DNA from: CAZGTQ01 sp964528575
GTDB lineage: Bacteria; Planctomycetota; UBA1135; GCA-002686595
Length of the DNA stretch: 5,297 nt
Reading direction: 5' to 3'
Assembly (NCBI GenBank): GCA_964528575.1
Contig: CAZGTQ010000183.1
Coordinates: 1 to 5,297 of the forward strand
The notes beneath the pieces were generated by a model. The model ran no database searches and had not been told where the DNA came from. It worked only from the letters and a program-made list of their open reading frames with translations. This document shows positions 1 through 5,297 of this stretch, piece after piece (positions within the stretch are counted from its first letter, which is position 1; the number at the start of each line of letters is the position of its first letter). The position numbers and the translations under genes were made by a program.

Positions 1-2027
1 CGCGTCTGGACGTCGAACCACGGCGAGCGCGGATCGTCGGTCGGTCCGAGCGGCATGACCGACCAGCGCCGGATCGGGTCGCCGAGCGCGTGCACCGCGA
101 CGTACGCCGAGCCCGAGCGACACGTCGGGCCGCCGCGCGCGCCGAGGTCGACGGTCGCGTTCATCAGCGACACGGCGGGGACCATGCCCGACTCCACCGG
201 GATGGTCGCGTCGCCGCGCCGGATGACGTGCAACGCGCCCCACGGCACGCGCGCGGTGAGCGCACGTCGCCGCAGCGTCGCACGCGCGCCGGCGAGCGCG
301 CCGAGCAGCTCGTGCGCCCGCTCCGCGTCCACGTCGTCGTCCGCCGTCGCGATGCGCGCGACGCTCGGTAGCTCGCCGTCGAGCTCGACGAGCCACGCGA
401 GGAACAGCGTCGGCGCCGCGCTCGCGAGCGAGGGGCGTCCGTCCCACGCGAGCAGCAGCTCCACGTCGCCCGCGATCGCGGCGCGCGCAGCGAAGGTCGC
501 ACCGTGCTCGTCCCACGCGCGGCGCAGCACGCGCGCGAGCGGCGCGTGCGCGATCATCGTGCCGTCGGTCGCGAGCGCGCGGACGTCGTCGAGCGAGTGT
601 CGCTCGCGCGCGCCGATCCGCTCGCGCAGGTAGCGCGCCCGCACCGTGTCGCCGCTCGCCCGCACGACTCCCGGCGGCGTCGCCGCGTCGCGCGGGTCGG
701 CGCTCGTGCCCGTCGTCCACGCGGGACCGTTGTTGCAGCTCTGCACGAAGCCGACCGCGGGGCTCGCGACGCGCGGGAGCGAGCGCCACGGGACGAGGCC
801 GTCCGCGTCCCACAGCGTCGCGCTCGTCGAGCCGTCGAGCGGCCGGCTCGCGTCCAGCCCGCGCGGGCGGTGCGGCACGCGGCCGCCCCAGACGTAGAGC
901 GTCGCTCCATCCGCGTCCGCGGCGACGAGGTTGAAGCTCGGCACCTGCAGCCGCTCCATCGCGGCGTCCAGCTCGGCGACCGAGCGCGCGCGCACCATCG
1001 CGTGCACCTGCTCGAAGCCGTCGACCGCACCCGTCGCCGTCAGCCGGTACGCGACCGCGAAACCGCGCTCGGGGACGTGCGCGTGCACGGGACCGTGCAC
1101 CGACCAGCGCAGCCGCTCGCGCACGACCTCGCCGTCCGGCATGCGGAACGCGTGCTCGCGCGTCTCGAAAGCGACGCGCTCGCCGTCGAAGAGGTAGCGC
1201 TCGGGATCGGCGGGGTCGAGCGTCAGCCGGTAGACGTCCGCGTGGTCGGGATCGTTCCACGTCCAGCCCCACGCGACGCGGCGGTTGTGCGCGAAGAGGG
1301 GGAGCGGGACGCCGAGGAACGCGGCGCCGGCGACTTCGAACGTCGCGCCGCGCAGGTGGACCTCGTACAGGCGCAGCTCGTGCTTCCACGGCAGGTGCGG
1401 GTCGAGCACGAGCACGCCGGCGCCGAAGGTCGTGCGCTCGGGCGCGAGCGCCCACGCGTTGCTGCCGTACGTGCGGTAGTGCGCCTCGTCGACGCCCATC
1501 GCGAGCACCGCCATGCCCGGCGCGAGCGAGCCGAGCTCGGCGTTCGCGAGGCGCACCTGGGGCAGGAACGCGACGAGGCGGCCGAGGGCGAGCGGCCAGG
1601 TCGGGCGCACGGGCTCCCCCCACGGCGGGACGCGCTCGGGGTGCGCGCGCATGTAGGCGTTGATGCCGCCGGCGAACGCGGTCGCGCTCTCGCGCACGCG
1701 CTCGGAGAAGCCGTCCCACGCGGCCTCGACGTCCGCGTGCACGCGCAGCAGGCGGTGCGCGCGGTCGAGCGGGAGCGCGCGCGCTCCCTCGATCTCGCTG
1801 CGCCGACCCTGCGCGGTCCAGAGCGCGTCGAGCACCGCTTCCAACTGGTCCTCGGCGACGACCCAGCCGTGCCCGAAGAACGCGCCGTAGTCCGATTCGG
1901 CGAGCACGTGCGGCGCGCCCCACGCGTCGCGCAGCACGCGCACGATCTCGCGCGGCTCGCCGCCGAGCGGCGCGCCCGGCAGCGACTGGGGGAGGAGCGC
2001 GCAGGCGAGCGCGAGACCGATGAGCAT
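1..2027 (-). CDS. Penicillin/acyl-homoserine-lactone acylase family protein (peptidase S45, Ntn hydrolase), 3' end cut by window
   Basis: Hydrolyses an amide bond between an acyl chain and an amine (beta-lactam side chain, acyl-homoserine lactone, lipopeptide or similar), probably in the periplasm; the substrate cannot be read from sequence. Translation from the ATG at 2027 gives 675 uninterrupted residues. A short hydrophobic N-terminus (about residues 2-13) may be a weak signal peptide without basic residues. Residues 27-180 form the alpha chain and linker. The motif YGSNAWAL holds the autocleavage site Gly188/Ser189, with Ser189 the expected nucleophile. DPHLPW puts His211 at beta-chain position 23, as in cephalosporin and AHL acylases. 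HNRRVAWGWT (247-256) and a DxxD pair (Asp261, Asp264; beta 73 and 76, the spacing of the penicillin-acylase calcium ligands) follow. Asn432-Asn433 sits where the oxyanion Asn lies. The visible end, near DDPRSPWFD, matches the usual C-terminal region, so perhaps 40-70 residues are missing. An in-frame stop at 2043-2045 fixes the start. It is the last gene of the co-directional set. Confidence 0.93.
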   Translation of the reverse strand, partial: MLIGLALACALLPQSLPGAPLGGEPREIVRVLRDAWGAPHVLAESDYGAFFGHGWVVAEDQLEAVLDALWTAQGRRSEIEGARALPLDRAHRLLRVHADVEAAWDGFSERVRESATAFAGGINAYMRAHPERVPPWGEPVRPTWPLALGRLVAFLPQVRLANAELGSLAPGMAVLAMGVDEAHYRTYGSNAWALAPERTTFGAGVLVLDPHLPWKHELRLYEVHLRGATFEVAGAAFLGVPLPLFAHNRRVAWGWTWNDPDHADVYRLTLDPADPERYLFDGERVAFETREHAFRMPDGEVVRERLRWSVHGPVHAHVPERGFAVAYRLTATGAVDGFEQVHAMVRARSVAELDAAMERLQVPSFNLVAADADGATLYVWGGRVPHRPRGLDASRPLDGSTSATLWDADGLVPWRSLPRVASPAVGFVQSCNNGPAWTTGTSADPRDAATPPGVVRASGDTVRARYLRERIGARERHSLDDVRALATDGTMIAHAPLARVLRRAWDEHGATFAARAAIAGDVELLLAWDGRPSLASAAPTLFLAWLVELDGELPSVARIATADDDVDAERAHELLGALAGARATLRRRALTARVPWGALHVIRRGDATIPVESGMVPAVSLMNATVDLGARGGPTCRSGSAYVAVHALGDPIRRWSVMPLGPTDDPRSPWFDVQT

Positions 2028-2096
2028 CCCGCTGCCTTGCCGCTACCGTCCGCCGCCGTCACCCGCCGGCGGCTCGTCCTGCTGCTCGCTCTTCGT
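2028..2096 (-). other. Short spacer between AsmA-like and acylase genes
   Basis: This 69-bp gap holds a GC-only inverted repeat (arms 2052-2057 and 2068-2073, six pairs, ten-base loop) and the probable AAGG ribosome binding site of the acylase gene. The inverted repeat has no T-tract after it on the minus strand, so termination between the two genes is not supported; read-through from the AsmA-like gene is plausible. Confidence 0.45.
2035..2038 (-). promoter_or_regulatory. Probable ribosome binding site of the acylase gene
   Basis: On the minus strand the bases AAGG lie 7 nt before the ATG at 2027. This is a short but well-placed Shine-Dalgarno core. It agrees with the ATG being the true start, since an in-frame TAG lies only 18 nt upstream and no other start codon falls between. 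Confidence 0.4.
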
Positions 2097-3758
2097 CTAG
2101 TTCTTCTTCTTCGGCAGCTCCGGCTCGTCGTCCTCGGCGCCGCGTCCGAGCACGTCGTCGAGCAGGCCCGGCAGCTTCTTCTTCCCCTCCTCGATGCCCT
2201 TCTGCAGCTCGTCCTCGAGCTGCTCGCCGACGCCTTGCTCGAGCATCTCACGCAGGTCGAGGCCCTCGCCCAGCGCGATCTTCGGCGCCGTCGGCGTCCC
2301 CGTGATCCGCAGCGGCACGCCGACGTCGTCGCCGAGCAACCCGCGCGCTTCGCCGAGCAGGTCCTCCGCGCCCTGACCGAGCAGCGCGAACGGGATCGTC
2401 GTCGTGAGGTCGAGCGCGCGCGTCGCGATGTCGAAGCTGCCGTCGAAGACGAGCGCGGTGCTCTTCATCGGCAAGGTGAAGCCGTCGTACGCGACGACGC
2501 CGTTCGCGACCGACAGGCCGAACGGCTCGGGCTCGAACGACTGGGTTTCCTTCTTCTTCAGCAGCGCGGCGACGCTCGGCAGGATGTCGTAGCGCACCTC
2601 GCCGAGCTCGAGCCGCGCCGCCGCGTCGACCCGGCGGATGTCGCCGTCGAGCGGCAGGCGGAAATCGCTCAGCACGAGGCGGCCGCGCGTCTCGGGCGCC
2701 GACGGCGTGAGGTTCGCGACGAGCGGCACGAGGTTGCCGACGATGCGCTCGGAGCTCTCGGGCGTGAGCTGGAACGCGATCTCGCTGCCGGCCTCGGTCG
2801 ACACGACGACACCCTCCTCGAGCCGGCCGGCGATGCGCGCGGAGGCGAGGTCGCTCGTGAGCTCCGCGACCACCGTGCCGCTCTCCATCGACAGGCCTTC
2901 GGCGACGAGGTCGAGATCGAGCGTCGGCCCGAGCACGTCGGAAAGGAGCCCGCCCGAGCCGGCGAACGCGTCGACGATCGTCGTCGCGAGCGACTGCACG
3001 TTCGCGGTCAGGTCGACCTGCGGCGATGCGTCGAAGGCGGTCCGCGAGCTCGCCTGGGCGACGAGCTCGCCGCCGCCCGCGACCTGACCGCGCGCGTCGA
3101 AGCGCAGCGGCTCGCCCGGCTCGACCGTCAGCGTCGCGACGAGGTCGTTCAGCTCGAAGCTCGTGCCGGCCGCGCGCAGCTTCGGGTCGCTCCAGGTGAA
3201 GCGCGGGACGCGCAGCTCGAAGTCGAGGCGCAGGTCGCGCGGGATCTGCGGCGCCTCGCGCGGCGGCGCGGGCTCGCGCGGCTCCGGCTCGCCCGGCCCC
3301 GACTCGCCCGGCCCGGGCTCGCGGGGTTGCGGCTCCGGCACGGCGCCCTGCGGCGCGAGCGCGCGCATCAGGTTGTTCGTCCCGTCCTCGTCGGCCTCGA
3401 CGTCGGCGACGAGCACGACCTCGACGCGCCCGAGGTCGCCGCCGCCGGTCATGAGCGCCCACAGCGAGGGGAGCACCGCCGACTCGACGGTCGCGACGAC
3501 CTCGCCGGCCGGGTCCCGCAGCACCGCGTTCTCGACGGTCTGCTCGCCGAACCAGCCGAGCGACATCGATTCGATCTCGAGCGAGCCCGCGCGGCTCTCG
3601 TCGAACGCCTCGGTGACCCAGCCCTTGCCCGGCCCCGAGAGCACGGTCGGTGCGAGCGCCGTGACGAGCACGAGCACGAGCAGGAGCACGGCGAGGACGA
3701 CGAACCAACGGCGCGCGCGGCCGGACCGCGCGGTGCGAGGCGTAGAGGACGGTGTCAT
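2097..3758 (-). CDS. AsmA-like single-pass membrane-anchored envelope protein
   Basis: A 553-residue protein without recognisable catalytic motifs. Basic residues (Arg11, 14, 16, 17) precede one strong hydrophobic helix (about 18-40), so the N-terminus is probably cytoplasmic and the rest periplasmic. The body resembles AsmA/DUF748-type proteins, the family of beta-rich groove proteins linked to lipid transport and outer-membrane upkeep. It has an early segment GSLEIESMSLGWFGEQTVENAVLRDP split by short beta strands (59-84), many alternating beta strands (175-460), and a C-terminal RITGTPTAPKIAL (484-496) like the closing strand of AsmA-type domains. Residues 139-172 are a Pro/Glu/Gly-rich linker with pentapeptide repeats. 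Residues 500-537 look like a charged helix and the tail ends in lysines. It is shorter than classical AsmA (about 600 residues) and far shorter than TamB. The ATG at 3758 is chosen because it places the basic cluster and helix properly; no good Shine-Dalgarno is seen. The family call is by pattern only; the gene itself is secure. Confidence 0.82.
   Translation of the reverse strand: MTPSSTPRTARSGRARRWFVVLAVLLLVLVLVTALAPTVLSGPGKGWVTEAFDESRAGSLEIESMSLGWFGEQTVENAVLRDPAGEVVATVESAVLPSLWALMTGGGDLGRVEVVLVADVEADEDGTNNLMRALAPQGAVPEPQPREPGPGESGPGEPEPREPAPPREAPQIPRDLRLDFELRVPRFTWSDPKLRAAGTSFELNDLVATLTVEPGEPLRFDARGQVAGGGELVAQASSRTAFDASPQVDLTANVQSLATTIVDAFAGSGGLLSDVLGPTLDLDLVAEGLSMESGTVVAELTSDLASARIAGRLEEGVVVSTEAGSEIAFQLTPESSERIVGNLVPLVANLTPSAPETRGRLVLSDFRLPLDGDIRRVDAAARLELGEVRYDILPSVAALLKKKETQSFEPEPFGLSVANGVVAYDGFTLPMKSTALVFDGSFDIATRALDLTTTIPFALLGQGAEDLLGEARGLLGDDVGVPLRITGTPTAPKIALGEGLDLREMLEQGVGEQLEDELQKGIEEGKKKLPGLLDDVLGRGAEDDEPELPKKKN
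3273..3332 (-). repeat. Four 15-bp in-frame repeats coding a PxPxE pentapeptide
   Basis: Inside the AsmA-like gene, four consecutive 15-bp units code PQPRE, PGPGE, SGPGE and PEPRE (residues 143-162), followed by an irregular PAPPRE. Each unit ends in GAG. The middle two units differ at only two of 15 bases, so the array probably grew by slippage or unequal recombination. The product should be an extended, disordered, acidic linker between the membrane-proximal part and the main beta-rich body. Confidence 0.8.
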
Positions 3759-3905
3759 GGCGGCGACCAGGGTAGCGCTCCGCGGGACCTTGCGGTGGGA
3801 CGGCCGACCCGGCTCCCTTCCGCACCTTCCGCTGCAGCACGAACCGTGCCGGCGCCGTCCGGGGCAGACGGTCGGGGCAGACGGTCGGGCCAGACGGTCG
3901 AGCGA
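3759..3905 (-). other. Spacer between toroid-protein and AsmA-like genes
   Basis: This 147-bp non-coding stretch holds the three 13-bp repeats, a small inverted repeat at 3837-3849 (GCACG, 3-base loop, CGTGC), and the leader of the AsmA-like gene. I find no convincing -35/-10 pair, no T-tract terminator and no strong Shine-Dalgarno before the ATG at 3758. Whether the AsmA-like gene has its own promoter here or is read through from upstream cannot be decided from sequence. Confidence 0.5.
3861..3899. repeat. Three 13-bp tandem direct repeats in the intergenic spacer
   Basis: GGGGCAGACGGTC occurs at 3861-3873 and again exactly at 3874-3886; a third copy at 3887-3899 has one change (GGGCCAGACGGTC). 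The array begins only seven bases past the stop codon of the toroid-protein gene and fills about a quarter of the 147-bp spacer before the AsmA-like gene. On the minus strand the repeat reads GACCGTCTGCCCC, and the CCGTC of the last copy can pair with the following GACGG in a small 5-bp hairpin. No T-tract follows, so it is not a classical terminator. It may be a regulatory array or simply a slippage product. Confidence 0.85.
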
Positions 3906-5297
3906 CTAGCGGGTCTGGAGCAGCGGCGTGAAGTAGCGGTAGTAGACCTCGAGCGTCAGGACGCACAGCGCCGTCGAGTACGTCCGGTCGTCCTCGTCGT
4001 CGCCTGCGTACGCGGCGTACGCGGAGATCGCGCGCCAGGAGCCGTCCTCCTGCTGCGCGGGCAGGAGCGTCTCCTTCATCCGCTCGTTCCAGCGCCGCCA
4101 GTCGTCGCCGCCCGCGCGGAACGTCGCGAGCGTCGCGTAGTACCAGAAGTACAGATTGCCGCGCGCGCGCCGGACGAAGTCGTCGTCGCCCGTGAAGCGA
4201 TAGCGGTCGGGAGCGCGCTCGAGCACGAACGCACGCGCCTCGGCGCGCGCGGGACCGGAGACGTCCTCGCCGAGCAGCGAGAGCGCGAACAGCGCGGCGG
4301 GCGTCGAGCCCGGCAGCGTCGGCCAGCTCGAGCTCGTCCGCTCGGGGTCGTGGCTGTAGCGGAACCAGCCGCGGCGCGTGTCGTACGCGCGCTCGAGGAA
4401 CGTGCGCGCGCCGTCGAACACCGCGTCGTCGACCGCGAGCCCTCCGAGCCGCGCCGACTCGAGCGCCATCACCTGCCACGCGGTGATCGACGTGCGCGGC
4501 CACGAGTCGAACGTACGCCCGTCGGGATAGTAGTAGCCCCAACCGCCGAAACGCCGCGGGTCGTTCGCGTCGGACTTCTGGTGGCGCACGATCTGCGCGA
4601 TCGCGCGCCGCAGCGGCTCGGCGAGCCGAGCGTCGCTCGTCAGCGCGTAGCACTCGGCCAGCGCATACGTCGCGATCGCGTGCCCGTACGAGCTGCAGTA
4701 GCCGAAGTGGCCGCTCGCGTCGTCCTGGACCGCGAGCAGGAACCCGAGCGCGCGCTCGACGACGTCCGAGTGCTCCGTCGCCGACGCTTGCGTGTGCCCC
4801 GCGCCGAGGAACGCGAGCAGACAGAGCCCGCTCTTGCCGACCAGCACGTAGCCATACTTGTCGTCCCAGTCGTCGCGGCTGCCCCAGTAGCCGTCGGCGT
4901 GCTGCTCGCGCGCGAGATACGCCAGCCCCGCCGCGACCGCCGCCTCGGTCTCGACGCCGCCGCCGTGGTCCTGCAGCGCCTGCTGCTTCGCCGAGCCGAA
5001 GCGCGTGCGGTAGGGCGTGTGCTCCCACTCGCGGGCGGATGTGTCGGGCCCGGCCTCGGGCGCGGCGACCGCCACCGCCGCGAGGGGCGGGAAGGACGGG
5101 CGCTCGCTCTCCGTCGTCGCGGCGGCGTCGGCCGACCAGCGCCCCGGCCGGACCGGCGCGCCGGGACGGCCGGGCGTCCGCTGGGACTCGGCCCGCGCCA
5201 GCGTCGAAGGCTCGCCCAGCAGGTCGGACGGCTCGGCCGGTGTCGCCGCAGCAGCGGCGGCGCTCGCCACGGGAGGCCCGGCGCCGGGCTCGCTCGC
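3906..5297 (-). CDS. Prenyltransferase/squalene-cyclase-like alpha/alpha-toroid repeat protein, 5' end possibly beyond window
   Basis: Residues here are numbered from the GTG at 5270 (454 residues to the TAG at 3906). The frame stays open for nine more codons to the window edge and there is no ATG near the N-terminus, so the true start may lie outside. Residues 1-105 are Ala/Pro-rich and low in structure, like a linker. From 108 on there are about five alpha-alpha units: 108-157, 167-210, 216-275, 281-334 and 390-447. They carry QW-like turns (QHADGYW at 123-129, QDDASGHF at 182-189, FGGWGYY at 241-247, QEDGSW at 407-412) and helices such as SITAWQVMAL and YSTALCVLTL. This is the fold of squalene/hopene cyclases and prenyltransferase beta subunits. 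The Asp/Cys/His zinc set of protein prenyltransferases is not evident, and the DxDDTA acid motif of squalene-hopene cyclase is not found at a central position; only an acidic DDEDD loop at 424-428 recalls it. At about 350 residues the toroid is a single barrel, half a squalene cyclase. Enzymatic activity is unproven; a binding role is equally possible. Confidence 0.88.
   Translation of the reverse strand, partial: ASEPGAGPPVASAAAAAATPAEPSDLLGEPSTLARAESQRTPGRPGAPVRPGRWSADAAATTESERPSFPPLAAVAVAAPEAGPDTSAREWEHTPYRTRFGSAKQQALQDHGGGVETEAAVAAGLAYLAREQHADGYWGSRDDWDDKYGYVLVGKSGLCLLAFLGAGHTQASATEHSDVVERALGFLLAVQDDASGHFGYCSSYGHAIATYALAECYALTSDARLAEPLRRAIAQIVRHQKSDANDPRRFGGWGYYYPDGRTFDSWPRTSITAWQVMALESARLGGLAVDDAVFDGARTFLERAYDTRRGWFRYSHDPERTSSSWPTLPGSTPAALFALSLLGEDVSGPARAEARAFVLERAPDRYRFTGDDDFVRRARGNLYFWYYATLATFRAGGDDWRRWNERMKETLLPAQQEDGSWRAISAYAAYAGDDEDDRTYSTALCVLTLEVYYRYFTPLLQTR

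Noticed and set aside
55..633. A 192-codon plus-strand frame opposite the acylase gene
   Set aside because: The product is Ser/Ala/Arg-rich with no motif; the opposite strand encodes the conserved C-terminal part of the acylase.
2001..2027. Lipoprotein signal in the acylase N-terminus (LALAC at residues 5-9)
   Set aside because: The cysteine comes too early, the preceding residues do not fit a lipobox, and there is no basic n-region.
2052..2073. GC-rich inverted repeat as a possible terminator after the AsmA-like gene
   Set aside because: Only six pairs, a ten-base loop and no T-tract downstream on the minus strand; such inverted repeats arise often by chance at this GC content.
1223..2251. 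A 342-codon minus-strand frame overlapping the acylase gene
   Set aside because: The product is Arg/Ser/Ala-rich low complexity, while the acylase frame over the same bases carries the S45 motifs without interruption.
3837..3849. Small hairpin GCACG-AAC-CGTGC as a possible terminator or operator
   Set aside because: The stem has only five pairs, no T-tract follows on either strand, and nothing else nearby supports a regulatory site.
3163..3909. A 248-codon plus-strand frame opposite the AsmA-like gene
   Set aside because: The product is Ser/Gly/Arg-rich and lies antisense to a gene with a clear membrane anchor and beta-strand pattern; it is a composition shadow.
2248..5028. A 926-codon open frame on the minus strand overlapping the toroid and AsmA-like genes
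   Set aside because: Its product is almost wholly Arg/Ala/Gly with no domain pattern, and it runs through two genes that have clear protein features in other frames. Long stop-free shadow frames are expected at this GC content.

Overview
The window is GC-rich DNA (roughly 70% by eye). Three genes fill almost all of it, all on the minus strand, read from the right edge to the left. The third codon positions are strongly G/C, which also creates long spurious open frames on both strands. Toroidal prenyltransferase/squalene-cyclase-like repeat proteins, AsmA-like proteins and S45 acylases all occur in GC-rich, two-membraned environmental bacteria. A Planctomycetota-type genome is my best guess. 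This rests on gene flavour and base composition, not on any marker gene.

Right part (3906-5297): a protein with an Ala/Pro-rich N-terminal stretch followed by about five alpha-alpha repeats with QW-like motifs, the alpha/alpha toroid fold of squalene cyclases and prenyltransferase beta subunits. Its frame is still open at the right edge, so its N-terminus is uncertain. A 147-bp spacer follows, carrying three 13-bp tandem repeats just beyond the stop codon. Middle (2097-3758): a 553-residue single-pass membrane-anchored protein that looks like a short AsmA-type envelope protein, with a Pro/Glu-rich linker made of pentapeptide repeats. A 69-bp spacer follows. Left part (1-2027): a penicillin/acyl-homoserine-lactone acylase family (peptidase S45) N-terminal-nucleophile hydrolase. 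It has an intact Gly-Ser-Asn autocleavage site and is cut by the left edge before its C-terminal tail.

The shared direction and short gaps allow one transcript, but no clear promoter or terminator is visible and the three products do not form a recognisable pathway. Two of them (AsmA-like and acylase) probably act in the envelope or periplasm. I see no RNA gene, mobile element or CRISPR array, and no convincing new system. The points worth a second look are modest: the repeats, the acidic DEDD loop in the toroid protein, and the unknown acylase substrate.
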